Shown here one piece after another: positions 1-10,030 of a DNA stretch of 64,000 bases. Position 1 is the first letter of the stretch, and the number at the start of each line of letters is the position of its first letter. Origin of the DNA: Cordylochernes scorpioides (Eukaryota > Arthropoda > Arachnida > Pseudoscorpiones > Chernetidae); assembly GCA_030710605.1 (NCBI GenBank), contig CP092865.1, positions 137,553,585 through 137,617,584 on the forward strand. The letters run 5' to 3'. The notes beneath the pieces are model-generated. The model was not told where the DNA came from, ran no database searches, and worked only from the letters and a program-made list of their open reading frames with translations. The position numbers and the translations under genes are program-made.

Positions 1-962
1 TCGAGCTGTTTTATGATGAGCAGCGGCCTCTCCCAAAGGTCCTGTTTAGTGCATCTAATACAAGCCAAAATGTGTTCTGGAGCTGCAGGTGCCAAGCTAC
101 ATTTTGGGCAAGTAGGGTAGATTTTTTTATTATTTTCTATCTTCAATGGCTTGAGATGGCCTGTTCTAAATCTTGTTAGTGTTGTTTGATGCTGTCTATT
201 TCTGATGTTCAGAGTTCCTCCTGGGTTTACTCCACTGTACCAACTGTGCTTAGGTGGGATCCTCCAGTTTTTGTTTATTTTTGTTTTGGCTACTGTTTCT
301 ATTTCTTTAAAAGTAAGTTTATTTTTCTGTGGCAAGGGTTTTTTGTGCCTTTTTTCGCTAACACATCAGCAGCTTCATTGTCTTCAATGCCAACATGTGA
401 GGGTATCCATTGAAGGTGAATTTTTGAGGTTTTTGAGAGTTTTTGGAGATAGCCAATTATGTTCCTGCTTACTTTGTCTCTAAGTTCCCCTGTATGATTC
501 AAGTGTTGTATGGCACTTCTACTATCAGTGAGAATTCAGATATCTTGATAATTAGTATTTCTAATGGATTTTAAGGCTTCATAGATGGCTATAAGTTCTG
601 ATCTGAAGACTGAACAAAAATTTGGGTTTCTTCTGTTCATTTTCTCAATGCCATTTATGGTTTTAATGAGACAGCCACTGCCAGTGTGTCCCAACTCATC
701 TCTGCTACCATCGGTATAGATAGTTATTGCATTTTTAGGAATGTTATTAATTATTTCTAATGATAATTGTTTTAAGTATTCTGGATTTTGATATTGTTTG
801 TTGGTGGGTTCATTTAAAGTGTCATTAAAAATAACATTTTGTAGTGGTTTGCATGGAGAATTTTTCTTATATATATATAGAAGATGGTTTTTAAAAATAT
901 CTTTTAGTTTCATGATGCTCGAATAAATTCTGAAAGCTATGTGAAAAGTTTTAATATTAATT
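1..962 (-). mobile_element. 3' part of a non-LTR retrotransposon (RNase H and C-terminal zinc motif)
   Basis: Read on the minus strand, 913-299 is one RNase H frame interrupted by an in-frame TGA at 536-538. Before the stop are IYTDGS and FRSELIAIYEAL; after it come LTDSRSAIQ and WIPSHVGIEDNEAADVLAK, so the catalytic acidic residues are visible. Near 300-320 the frame shifts at an A-rich stretch and continues to the window edge through RFRTGHL and a CPKC...H...C cluster, the usual C-terminal zinc motif of Jockey/CR1-like LINEs. The reverse transcriptase is missing, so the copy is 5'-truncated. Its truncated end lies within a few bases of the stop codon of the ORF at 965-1505. The window edge cuts the 3' end. 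Confidence 0.8.
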
Positions 963-964
963 GA

Positions 965-1505
965 TTAGGCTAATTTTTTCTTGAGGTAGCGAAATACCCG
1001 CTCTATCAATTTGTAGCCAGCAACAATTCCATAATAGGTGATGGACAGAAGTAGAAATTCATTTGGGCAGAGTATGATAAGGACTGGGGCAATAAACAGC
1101 ACCCATGCTGGGAATGTCGCAAGAAAAATATTCTGGCAGTATAGGTCCCCTTTGTATTCTACCACTGGTAGGAATGTTTCGGACTCTTTATACTCCAGAA
1201 CAACAGTCTTTTTTGAAATGGATGGGGCAGTTTCATTTAAATTTCTTTGGAAAAAAGAAATTGATCCTTGTTTTCTTTCATCATCAGATGGTATCTCCAA
1301 GGGAGGTATTGGTTGGGAAATGCTGGGTAGATTCAGGTAATTAATATGATCAACATTTTCAATAAAATAAATGTGATTTTTTTTCTTGTGGAACATTTTC
1401 AAAATTATGGTCAGGTAGACCGGTAATGTAGAAGAATTTTGTATTTGGTGGCTTTTTAGTTCGCTTTAGAAAAAAAGAACAAAATCTCTTCCATTTTTTA
1501 GCCAT
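965..1505 (-). pseudogene. unidentified ORF with two C-terminal membrane segments, one frameshift
   Basis: An ATG at 1505-1503 opens a frame starting MAKKWKRFCSFF, basic and aromatic. After about 43 codons it meets a run of eight A (T at 1377-1384 on plus) and stops. Removing one A carries reading into the frame that runs to the TAA at 965-967, giving about 180 residues. The C-terminal part has two hydrophobic stretches, around IFLATFPAWVLFIAPVLIIL and EFLLLSITYYGIVAGY, then a basic tail RYLKKKLA. This looks like a small integral membrane protein with a polar N-terminal region, possibly a single exon. I do not recognise the family. The frame breaks only at the homopolymer, so it may be an intact gene with a consensus error. 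It could instead be cargo of, or a remnant beside, the adjacent LINE. Confidence 0.4.
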
Positions 1506-1692
1506 TTTGGTAAACTATATATATAAAGCTTTTTAAATTCTAATTGTTATATTTATAATGAAGTTCTATTGTTACATATATTTTGATATCAACACTACAT
1601 CTGAGTGCATGAATGAATAGATGAAAATACATAATAAAATAAATGATACCTATATATACAATGTATCCACAAGGGGGGTCGGTGGAAGGATG

Positions 1693-1748
1693 GTCTAAAT
1701 CATTGGTTTTCAACCGCTACGACCCGGGTTCGATTCCCGCATTAGACA
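1693..1748 (+). tRNA. tRNA-like sequence without a D arm (UUC anticodon position)
   Basis: GTCTAAA at 1693 pairs with ATTAGAC at 1741-1747 (6 of 7 pairs). A 7-nt loop TTTTCAA with TTC at 1709-1711 sits on a stem with one mismatch, and the T arm has loop TTCGATT with 4 of 5 stem pairs. GGTTCGATTCC is a perfect B box. Only two bases separate the acceptor from the anticodon stem, so there is no D arm. A T run follows at 1750, as for a Pol III terminator. The anticodon and T arms resemble eukaryotic tRNA-Glu(UUC). It is most likely a tRNA-Glu pseudogene or SINE head with the D loop deleted, not a working tRNA. Confidence 0.4.
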
Positions 1749-1865
1749 CTTTTTTTCTTATAAAAAAAAATGCTTCAATGTCCCCCTATTCTTAGAAAAG
1801 CACAACCACACCAGCGAGTGAGAGTAACGAAATGGGGCTTTTACGATATGTAAATTGTGCTATAC

Positions 1866-1940
1866 AAAGAGCAAATATGCAAAGAGCAAATATGCAAAGA
1901 GAAAATATGCAAAGAGAAAATATGCAAAGGGAGAATATGT
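1866..1940 (+). repeat. 15-bp tandem repeat, five copies
   Basis: Five consecutive 15-bp units of the type AAAGAGCAAATATGC lie head to tail with a few substitutions (units 3-5 carry AAAGAGAAAATATGC or AAAGGGAGAATATGT). No coding role is seen. The stretch from 1941 to about 2260 holds no recognisable gene. Confidence 0.85.
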
Positions 1941-2272
1941 AAAGATACAACACAATTATTTTCAATCTTAAAAAAAAAAAACTAAGATATATCTAACCAC
2001 AAAATATTTACAAATAAAATGCTGATGTCACTTAACTAATGATGATAAGCTGAGTAAACCATCACAGATTATTCTATGACATTATTTACATTATATTTTG
2101 GCGTTCAAAACAAAAAGATTTTCCACAGAACGAAGTATAAAAACATGATTAACGTCATCACGTAACACCGTGTGTTGTAACAGCTGATGTTGTGTTGCTA
2201 AACGATCCAATAACAATAAAGGAAACAACCATAGCAATTAACAACAGCAGGTGGAAACTGCCCGTAACTTCT

Positions 2273-2309
2273 TATAAATCCCAGCCGATACCTGTCTTTT
2301 TCTCAAACA
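2273..2309 (+). promoter_or_regulatory. putative TATA promoter with initiator-like site
   Basis: TATAAA at 2273-2278 is followed about 28-32 bases downstream by TCAAACA (2303-2309), the position expected for a transcription start. The first ATG lies only about 12 bases further on, at 2317, giving a very short leader. Spacing and the downstream signal-peptide ORF make this a credible Pol II core promoter, but it is called from motif spacing only. Confidence 0.45.
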
Positions 2310-2316
2310 GACGAGA

Positions 2317-2377
2317 ATGAAGACCCTGACACTCATCTTGATCCTTGTACTGGCTGTGGCCATCCAAGAATGCTATG
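2317..2377 (+). CDS. putative first coding exon encoding a signal peptide
   Basis: ATG at 2317 begins MKTLTLILILVLAVAIQECY, a textbook secretory signal peptide: short basic start, leucine/isoleucine/valine core, then a polar end near Ala-Ile-Gln-Glu-Cys. Reading meets the strong donor GTAAGT at 2378, leaving intron phase 1. Beyond the donor lies a LINE fragment, which fits an intron and argues against the longer unspliced frame. A TATA box lies 39-44 bases upstream of the ATG. The mature product cannot be named because the next exon is not identified: the exon candidate at 8259-8350 does not join in frame directly (a stop follows), so an intermediate exon would be needed. Confidence 0.45.
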
Positions 2378-2460
2378 GTAAGTCTTCTGACTCTTCAAAG
2401 TCGTTCTCAAGTAGCGTCATCGGCTCGCAGATCGGCCATGTGTTATGGCCAGTATTTTCA

Positions 2461-2621
2461 CCATCCATATATTCTCATGCCAAGAAATGGCCGCAGCCTT
2501 GCAGAAAATTGACATGGACCCAGAGCAGCAGCTTTACACACCAAAGATAGAGAAATTTGATGTGATAGAGATGCATGAAGACATCTAAGGCTCTCCATTG
2601 GACATGACAACAACAACAATA
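2461..2621 (+). mobile_element. LINE 3'-end fragment
   Basis: This 160-bp piece matches the 3' end of the larger copy at 4245-4835: a coding tail around IFS-CP-AMAAALQKIDMDP and LYTPKIE, then GGACATGACAACAACAAC. It has the same orientation and an ACA-rich tail. It lies in the putative intron after the signal-peptide exon. Confidence 0.75.
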
Positions 2622-2839
2622 TTTTCACCATCTTCAGCCAACTTCTGAAAGTGACGGTATGATCTCATGTTAGGCCTTGTCTTTAATCTAGACTGTTCGA
2701 GGTGTTCTTTATTTGGAACATACCTTACTGTAATACCCTCTAAAAACTTTTTCAAATGCATTTATATGTTTTGTACAATATTCTATACCATGTTTTCTAA
2801 GCAGTTTATCCAATATATTAACTTCTATCTATATAAATA

Positions 2840-3062
2840 ACAACAACAAGCCTTTTATTGGGGACATATTCCATGCACAGGATTCTCCCAGGATCCCAGG
2901 CTTACATGCGGCTCTTTTGTTCTCAATGTTTCTTCACTTGCTCAGCCCTGTAAAACTTGCCACTGCATTGGATTTATTCTTTGTCGTCCTAGACAACAGA
3001 ACCTCCAGAGCAAGATGATTTGATCGAATTTTATTTAAAGAAAGGATTCCTCTAAAAACTTT
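2840..3062 (-). mobile_element. LINE 3'-end fragment with GTT-rich tail
   Basis: On the minus strand this sequence ends in AATAAAAGGCTTGTTGTTG. That resembles the 3' terminus of the LINE at 13085, which has GCCCTAATAAAGCTGTTTTG followed by a TTTGTTG tail. The reverse complement also carries a GAATCCTGTGCATGGAATAT-type block comparable to the GGAGAATCCGTACAGGGC block in the other copy. It is probably a 5'-truncated relative; no reading frame survives. Confidence 0.5.
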
Positions 3063-3137
3063 GTCAACTCTCGCACAAAGAATAGGACATCTTATCTCTA
3101 TTCCACTTCATAAAATATTATTAACTTATAAAGTCTA

Positions 3138-3343
3138 AACTCATAGACAAAACTTAAGGAAGTCTAAAGCCGGAAGATATCGCTGGTAGTCTTTTTTTGA
3201 AGGAGACAGAGTCAATTTTGTTCACACTTGGTTATCTCGTGTGTCTTCAATAAAGGTCACTGTAATATCTTTCAGAGTTATTGTCTGAAACCCGATATGC
3301 ATGCTAAATGGTACAACTTCCTTAAGTTTTGTCTATGAGTGTA
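3138..3343. mobile_element. Tc1/mariner-type MITE (ACTCATAGACAAAAC ends)
   Basis: About 206 bp bounded by inverted ends ACTCATAGACAAAACTTAAG and CTTAAGTTTTGTCTATGAGT, with no coding capacity. The same family recurs at 8421-8633 and, in a broken cluster, at 29719-30090. All share an internal block with GAGTTATTGTCTGAA and TCTTCAATAAAGGTCACTG. TA-type ends fit a non-autonomous Tc1/mariner element. Confidence 0.75.
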
Positions 3344-4244
3344 CTTGGAATGTATTGGGAAAGTTAAAAGAGATATTTAACTACATCCATCAAAAAGTAA
3401 AGACCCCATAAATCTCTACAAAAAGCTAGGTAATATACAAGTCTTACAGCTTGTACAACTGACAATTAACTCTGAAGTAGTCTTCATGACCAATTTGGTA
3501 GATCGTTGAGGTACAGCTTACATCATGCTGACGAGAGACAAAATCATATACGTGGTTGGTTGGCTATTCTTGATATACCAGGGAAAAAAGCCAATATTTG
3601 AATTTGTAATTACAAAATGAGAAAAATCGACGATAGAAGCTGAATGTTGAAGCAGCCATGTTATGCAAATTTCATCGGCATGCTCAGGAAATCACTCTGT
3701 GTCGTTAATTCAGAAATTTGGATAAAAGAAGAAAGGACCCATAAAATAATTTGGGAGAAACCTTCACAATATATTTGTCCATTTTTGAAAAAAAAGTGAA
3801 TGCGAAGAATTTTATTTCAAACTTATTTGCACAATTAAGAGAAAAACATCTGATCGTGTAACTGAAATTTGCTAAAGGCTTGCGCCATTTTCTTTCAGTT
3901 TTCCTCTCAGGAGATGCATTTTTTCATAATTTGAGTACAAAATTCGCTATTATTTTGGTTATATATAGGTTTTTAAATATAAAATATTACTGGAGGTTGA
4001 TGTTCATGTGCCAAAAGTGGAACCTCTCACTTTCGGGCTTTGGTCCTCATTAGTACAGGGGACAGCTTCGATTTCATAACATCCTACCAGATATATTATG
4101 AAATCGGAAAAATTTATCAAAAAAAGTGTTAAGTTGGTGAGTTGACAGGACCGATTTTCAAGCTAGAATACAACATAAAGTTTCTGGAAGATGATATTCA
4201 TGTACCAAAAGTGATATCTCTAATGAAATTTAAAGGCAAACAGG
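3344..4244. other. no gene recognised
   Basis: AT-rich sequence with short open frames only. No domain, tRNA box, clear repeat boundary or splice-flanked frame is visible. It may be intron or decayed repeat. Confidence 0.4.
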
Positions 4245-4835
4245 TTGGCTTTTGCTTGAATTTGTCAAAACTGGTGTTGTAACTCATTCCTTATTACCAT
4301 CACTATGTCTATCACGCACCACTCGTTACTTACCCAACTGGAACCATTGGAGAAGAACTGCATTCTACAATGGATTCCTGCCCATGTTGGGATCGGGGGG
4401 GATGAGATGGCAGATGAATTGGCAAAGGAAGTCAGAAAGTTGAGCCAAAGAAAAGAACACATTTCAGTATTTGATGCTGATGCTTTGGAAAAATACAAGA
4501 TAATTCAATAAAATATAAGAAAAGATCAAATATGCGAAATAAACTATGAGAGAAGAATTAAAAAACTAAAACAAGACATAGAACAAAACACTATAAAGGA
4601 ATGACAATACACCCAGATGGCACAAGAACCTACAGGACATTCAACAACTGTCCTGGTGTGGAACTAACACCTACCCACATATTCTCATGCCCAGCAATGG
4701 CCGCAGCCTTGCAGAAAATTGACATGGACCCATAGAAGCAGCTTTACACTCCCAAGATAGAGGACATTGCATTTGCTGTGATAGAGATGCATGGAGACAT
4801 CTGAGGCTCTTCATTGGACACGACAACGACTACGT
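4245..4835 (+). mobile_element. 5'-truncated LINE, RNase H C-terminus and zinc motif
   Basis: The frame at 4305-4511 encodes the end of RNase H, including LQWIPAHVGIGGDEMADELAK. Further downstream, in other frames, come TFNNCPGVELTPTHIFSCP and AMAAALQKIDMDP, a C...H...C terminal zinc motif, then a conserved tail ending near GGACACGACAACGAC. Two or more frameshifts and stops break it. The reverse transcriptase is absent. It is the longest copy of the family that left the fragment at 2461-2621. Confidence 0.8.
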
Positions 4836-5615
4836 TTTGTACTGAAGTGATAAACAAATATGTTTTAATATATTTCTAAAAAGAATAGCTGCCGCTTTTG
4901 TTACATATATAGTTTTCACATTAATTATAATTGTTAATGTTGTCATGTGAAAAGTTTATCTAGATATCAAACTTTCTCAATGGATGTGTTCCAAGCTGTG
5001 GCTATCGAGATAAAAAAAATGCTCAGAACATTTACTTAAAAACGAATCCTATTTCAAAGATCCTAATGAAAGGAATTTGCGACTACTTTTCCTAAAATTT
5101 ATGAATCTCTTGTTTCGATGTCTGGCAAACATGATTTGAAGCCCAAGGTGAGCATTTAAAGATTCCCTTGGAAGCTTGCTGTGAGATTCCAACAAGAACT
5201 TATGATCCAGAATAGATCAGTGAGGACCTACAGGTCAGCTTCTAGAAAGTCACAATAAATCTGTGTTGTGAAAATACATTAAAACTAATGATTTTAAATA
5301 AGAAATTTGTGCGCGATACAAGAAAACTGATCTAGCTTTTAAACCACCAGAGAGATAGGGCGAAATAACCAAACAAATAATAGTATTAGGATAAAAGAAG
5401 ATCGTCTGAAGAAAATATAAGCTTATGTCCATAGGTTCTCTAAACACCCCTAAACTGCCTTCCATAGTAAATACAGGGTATATAAGAAAAACAATACATA
5501 CAATAGTAGAGCGGTCTGGATATTAATTTGGCGAAACTGCTGAGAGGGTTTACCACTAATGAGCCAAGCCCTTTCATTCAATAACTTTTATCATTGCACA
5601 CACAGTGTAAAAGGT
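4836..5615. other. no gene recognised
   Basis: AT-rich unique-looking sequence. The short open frames here, including one of 71 codons on the minus strand at 5250-5465, show no motif I can name. Confidence 0.4.
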
Positions 5616-5779
5616 CTAGAGATAATATTTAATATGTGAAAAGAAACATATTGCCACAAAAATAAGTATGTGGAATGGTTGTGTGCGTGTTAGTGTGGCT
5701 TGTGGAAAGGCCACTGATAAAATTATAATTATTTTTATAAAATAAATTAATTTATTTAAAGCCAGAAATATACAGAGAG

Positions 5780-5965
5780 GAAAGAAGTAACGGCCGCTGG
5801 AAACAAGCCTTGTTGTTGACGACGCGCGTGCTAAGAGTCCCGGATGTCGCCCGTGCATGCGTAGTGAGGTGTTCTCCCAGCTCGCGCTTGCCGAGGCGTA
5901 GTGAGGCCGCCACACTACTGCCCGTATGTGTAGTGAAGCTTTGTCCGCGCTCGCTGAAGTAAAGT
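5780..5965. repeat. GC-rich block with internal repeated motif
   Basis: A sharp GC-rich island in AT-rich surroundings. GCGTAGTGAGG-type motifs followed by CTCGCGCTTGCCGAGGCG or CGCGCTCGCTGAAG recur about three times, about 40-60 bp apart. It looks like a short degenerate tandem repeat or the GC-rich end of an unidentified mobile element. The overlapping minus-strand frames are probably by-products of low stop density. Confidence 0.4.
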
Positions 5966-6026
5966 CGCCACAAGTATTATAATAAAATAAATAAGTTGTT
6001 TCGGATACGATCATTGCCTCACTTAC

Positions 6027-6164
6027 TAAGCTCGGAAAGCTTGCCGCATCCTGGATATGTCTGTTCTTATCTAAATAGTTGTGACAGAGCTTGATTGTAT
6101 CTTCTTTCCAGACTTCTGGTCTCCAACCGAATTGAAGCCTATATGCTTCCTTAAAAGTGCCCAC
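6027..6164 (-). CDS. possible exon of unknown protein
   Basis: On the minus strand this open segment reads MGTFKEAYRLQFGWRPEVW and continues through KEDTIKLCHNYLDKN to FPSL, where CTTA/GTAAGTGAGG gives a plausible splice donor at about 6027. Residue composition is protein-like (Trp, Cys, His, charged mix), unlike the simple frames nearby. The upstream boundary is either the ATG at 6164 or an acceptor-like ...TTTTAAG. I do not recognise the family, and it may be a fragment of an unrecognised repeat. Confidence 0.22.
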
Positions 6165-6587
6165 AACACACTGATGACACTAATAATTCACCAACCAACA
6201 CCCGATTTATAACTGACACACGTTTTTTAAACTTACACACATCCTTATATACAGAATTATAATTACAAATATGTAAATCTTATGAAAAAAAAAAGAGAAA
6301 TTTATATAGCCGGCGTCTCCATAAGTATTTGTTCCAAACTAACTTCTAACAAACAAATGATATTTAAAAAAATCAAACAAGGAACTTACGGACAGTGCAA
6401 TAAGGAAACTTAATTGAGATCTAGCTGGGGAAGGAGTCAAAGGGTGTTCAATGAAATACTAAAAATAACTTGATAAAGAGGCGTGCTAGACTTGAAAAGA
6501 ACTATAAAATACATCTTTAACGGCCATACTAGACTAGCGACTACTTTCAAAAATCCCAAACCCGCTCTATTAAAACAATATGTTCAA

Positions 6588-6803
6588 TATAAAAATTCGA
6601 AACTAGTATAGACGTGTAAGATTCTTTTTAAAAATTAAACAATTTCTATTGCCCTTACTGCAATTGAAAAATTAATGGGAGGACCTCGATTATAAGTGGT
6701 GAACCCTCCCAGCGGTTTTTCCATTGCAGTAAGGACAGTAGAATTGTTTAATTTTTTTTTTTAATCCTACGCGTCTAAAATAGTTTCGAATTTTCATAAC
6801 AGA
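6588..6803. mobile_element. foldback MITE with 70-bp inverted arms
   Basis: The left arm (AAATTCGAAACTAGTATAGA, then an A/T tract and CCCTTACTGCAAT) is mirrored by the right arm (ATTGCAGTAAGG, then TAGACGCGTAGG and AGTTTCGAATTTT in reverse). There is no coding capacity. A shorter relative lies at about 27308-27457. Both share the AACAGATRGCGCGCTA sequence just beyond the right arm, so the true boundary may extend a little further. Confidence 0.6.
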
Positions 6804-6949
6804 TAGCGCGCTAATGTATCATAATATATTCAATGATTGCCATCTACTTAAATCCGACCAGTGACCTCAAAAATTTGTTCCCTAAAGTTCCCCGTTATTT
6901 AATCAAATAACATTTTATGTGAATTTTATGTAAACTCCGCCTTTGTCAG

Positions 6950-7345
6950 TCCCAAGCCCGGATGTAAAAGGAGGAGGGGGAGCAGTAACAAGCTCACTAA
7001 AAAACTTGGGCTCAGCTGGCCTGGCTGATAGTACCCTGTGAGGGCTCCTAATCCAGGGATACAGGATGATCAGCGTTTGTACTCCATGTTAAGAGCGGCT
7101 GCACATGGTGTCTGTTCCTCTTGTCAGAGGCGGCCATTTCTTTTGGAGCTAAGTCGGCCTGCCACTGAGTAGTGCTCCCAGTATTAATGACAAAGGCAAA
7201 CGCATTCTACTTCACCCAGTCATGATGGTTGTCAAATTATTGACTGTATTGACTCATCCATTGATGTGCTCTACTCTTCCCCAGCAGACACCATCAAAAG
7301 TCTCAAGCTTTACAAGCTTGATACCCTAATATGATTGAGCGGAGA
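6950..7345 (+). repeat. possible decayed LINE segment
   Basis: A moderately GC-rich stretch ends in CTTGATACCCTAATATGATT followed by GAGCGGAGATAAGAAAGAAG, an A/G-rich tail like LINE 3' termini. Broken frames such as DKGKRILLHPVM suggest former coding sequence. I cannot assign a clade from the surviving residues. Confidence 0.3.
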
Positions 7346-7765
7346 TAAGAAAGAAGAAAACATTTTATAGAGAGAAATAGTCTAGTGGGGATTTTTGTAA
7401 ATAACGATGATATAATTGCATAATTTTATTTGTCTAAATATTGGTCTAAACAGCGATGTTTAATGAAGTGTTTTAGGGTATGAAATCTAGGAAATTTTGT
7501 CATCTTATTTAATAAGTTGATTTTTCAAAAAATAAGGAGCAGTCTTTAGAAATATTTAAAACTTAGTTCAAATCATTTTAGGTCTCTCCATACTCAGGTA
7601 AGACCTTTTACCAATTTTGGCAAAGATCTAGATTGACCTACCACTATAAAACTGTGCTCAGGGGGAAATGGATTCTCCAGAATTCTTTCCAACATTCTGG
7701 GATCCAAAACACAAGAAGTTTTCAGGCCGAATGTGGATATTCTTAAATTCATCTGATTAAGGATA

Positions 7766-7949
7766 TACAGTAGAACATACTCCATGAGAGGACACTCACG
7801 CTAGAGGACACCTCTCTATAAAGGACAGTTTTATTTACAAATTTACCATTTTTACTATTTAGTAACTCTCCTGTAAGAGGACACCTCTCTCTAAAGAACA
7901 CTTTGGCTCTACAATTAGGTGTTGTCCTTTACAAGAAGGTTCTACTGTA
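7766..7949. mobile_element. pogo/Tigger-like MITE
   Basis: Flanked by inverted ends TACAGTAGAAC and GTTCTACTGTA. The interior holds repeated GAGGACACCTCTCTATAAAGG-type motifs, as expected of deletion derivatives of pogo-like DNA transposons. Non-coding, about 184 bp. Confidence 0.65.
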
Positions 7950-8258
7950 CCCGAAAGCTATTATATATAGCCTTTTTCTTAAATAATAATAATTTTTTAT
8001 TATATTGTTCAATAAATTGATAAAAAGGGAGTAATCACTCGAAATATCTTAAAAAAATTTTTTTTCTTTCTTTTTTCCACAGAAATTCAGATACGCCATT
8101 TTAAATATAAATATTCCATTGGGATTTCCTTTTGACTCAAATAATAGAAAAGCTGAAAGGTGTAATCTTTCCTTTTATACTTTTATCTAAGTCTGCAAAT
8201 CTCTGACAAATATGAATGCTAGAGTTAAAAAGTTGCATTTGTCTTTATTCCATTCCAG

Positions 8259-8350
8259 AATGGCTGAGGACCGTTGTGTAACAGGGGCGGAAGGCCGGCT
8301 TTGGCGCGACGGCCAGCTGTGGCAAGGGACCTACAGCAGGGGAAGAAGAG
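8259..8350 (+). CDS. candidate coding exon, GC-rich
   Basis: A pyrimidine-rich tract ending TTCCATTCCAG (8258) precedes 92 bp that end at the donor GTGAGT (8351). Only one frame is open: MAEDRCVTGAEGRLWRDGQL, then WQGTYSRGRR, with two tryptophans and one cysteine. The block is about 60% GC against AT-rich flanks, a coding-like contrast. It enters in phase 2 and leaves in phase 1. Alternatively the ATG (A at -3, G at +4) is a start codon after a non-coding exon. Function is unknown. C...GRLWRDGQLW vaguely recalls von Willebrand C-type modules, but that is weak. Confidence 0.35.
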
Positions 8351-8420
8351 GTGAGTATGCAAATACTTTACGCCATGACACCTTATGTAATTATATGTCC
8401 TTTATTATTATATTTTCAAT

Positions 8421-8633
8421 TACACTCATTGATAAAACATAAGGAAGTTGTATATTTTAGTATGCATATCGGAATTCAGACAATAACTCTGAAAGATATT
8501 GCAGTGACCTTTATTGAAGACACATGAGATAACCAAGTGTGTGTGTGAACAAAATTGCCTCTGTCTCCTTGAAAAATACTGATAACCGGCAACATCAAAG
8601 ACTTTCCACTTCCCTAAGTTTTGTCCAAGAGTA
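8421..8633. mobile_element. Tc1/mariner-type MITE
   Basis: Starts TACACTCATTGATAAAACAT and ends CTAAGTTTTGTCCAAGAGTA. The interior shares GACAATAACTCTGAAAGATA and the TTTATTGAAGACACATGAGA block with the copies at 3138-3343 and 29719-30090. It lies 70 bp downstream of the exon candidate at 8259-8350, consistent with an intronic insertion. Confidence 0.75.
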
Positions 8634-9888
8634 TATATTGTGTTTTGTTATTTTAAACAATATAAACAATACATTAAAACGTCTTGGTGGCTTTTCCTTT
8701 CTAATATTTTAGGGAATCGCACTCCTAAGTCAGGTTCTATCACATTTACATTTTTAAGCCTTCCAATAACTTAAAGATATTGACGCGAACGTGCTTGGAA
8801 TGCAGATTAAGATTGACAAACAAATGGTAAACTAACAGAATTAAAGTCTTCAAAGGAAAAAAAAGGTCCAAGACAAGTTAGGCTATATATTTGTATTTTA
8901 TTCTCTAAGACTTCAATGATGTGTTTTAAACTCATTTTCACAAAGACTTCGATGAATATTGTTATATTAAATAAAAATTGAGATGTCGAATGAAAAGACA
9001 AAGTGGAGATCTGTGTGATCCCTTGTGCGAAATGTCCCGCTCCACACACAGTTCACGTACAACGACACCGACTTGTAGACTGATCCGCTGACATCTTCAT
9101 TCAGTCGTCAACATGGTCTGGTAAGCTTAACGATACCTCAGCAGTTAGGTCGCGGAGATATACCTCGAATAAACTTAGACGTTAAGTCTTTAAATGATTT
9201 GCAAACATGTTTCTTTATTCAATCAGCAAGCGGTGAAAGCCACGAATCGCACTATACTCCTCTCTACTCTACTCCTGACACAGGTAGCATCCCATTTTTA
9301 TAACGTAAAAAAAAAAAAACAATAAAAAAGATAAATTCAAAATAACTATTCACATAAAATAGTGTTTAAAACGATATTCCTAGCGACGGCATACATTGCG
9401 AAAGGGCTTACGAACACCCTCGAGTTTTCTGTCTTTGTAGTTCTACTTTGTGAACTATAGCTAGGTTCGACATAGTATTTTTATCCTGCCTCTTGTTTTC
9501 TCACTATATGCAAATGAACATGGTTATGCAAATATGTTAATGGACGCTGCCTATCAATTTTTGAATATGTAATTATGACTGTTGCGACTACTAAAGTAGT
9601 CAACTTTATTTTTATGTAAATATTTTTGTAATCTAAAAACAAAGAAAAATATTTGTAAATTTATTTGAATGTATAAATTAGTATGTAAATTTCTTTTAAT
9701 GTATAAATTGACCGTGCTGTTCAATAAAAAAGAGTTCTGGATAAGGTTTGGACAGTTGATAGTCGTCCTTAGAGCCTCTTCCTTGGAGTTACCGAGCTGG
9801 TCAAGTAGCTGGACTAAACACTAAGTTGTCTCTCAAGGTAAAGAGAGACATCAATCTATATTGAGAACCCTCAATAATGACAGTGTTC
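8634..9888. other. no confident gene; possible host intron sequence
   Basis: AT-rich sequence with no transposon protein. GTCAACATGGTCTG followed by GTAAGC at about 9112-9126 could be a short exon with a start codon, and CTCTCAAG/GTAAAG near 9838 a donor, but neither has supporting coding sequence. This stretch was contiguous with 18348 onward before the Penelope insertion. Confidence 0.3.
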
Positions 9889-9965
9889 TTTATATAATGT
9901 TTAGGACAAAATAACAAAGCCTCCGAGGTTGTGTTTCTTTTTTTATTTTTTTTATAACGTTTGAT

Positions 9966-10000
9966 ACTCTAGCTTTCGGGTATGGTGGCTCTTCTACAGG
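9966..10000 (-). ncRNA. hammerhead-like relic in Penelope terminal repeat
   Basis: On the minus strand CTGTAGA (9999-9993) is followed by a short paired region and GAAA (9977-9974), then GC. The order core-hairpin-GAAA matches the hammerhead layout that Penelope-like terminal repeats are known to carry. CTGTAGA deviates from CUGANGA at the invariant A6, so activity is unlikely. The same motif recurs on plus at 18210-18235 and 27232-27250. Confidence 0.4.
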
Positions 10001-10030
10001 AGCAACGCGAATGGTGGTGAATCGTTAGTA

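Noticed and set aside
2317..2550. Unspliced 77-codon secreted protein
   Set aside because: After GTAAGT the frame runs into a LINE fragment shared with 4674-4760, so the read-through part is not real.
5616..6164. A 182-codon minus-strand protein
   Set aside because: Only the first 45 codons look protein-like and end at a splice-donor-like site; the rest crosses a GC-rich repeat and an AT-rich tail. Kept only as a weak exon candidate.
9112..9126. Short first exon GTCAACATGGTCTG with donor GTAAGC
   Set aside because: Three codons and a donor are too little evidence without a downstream partner.
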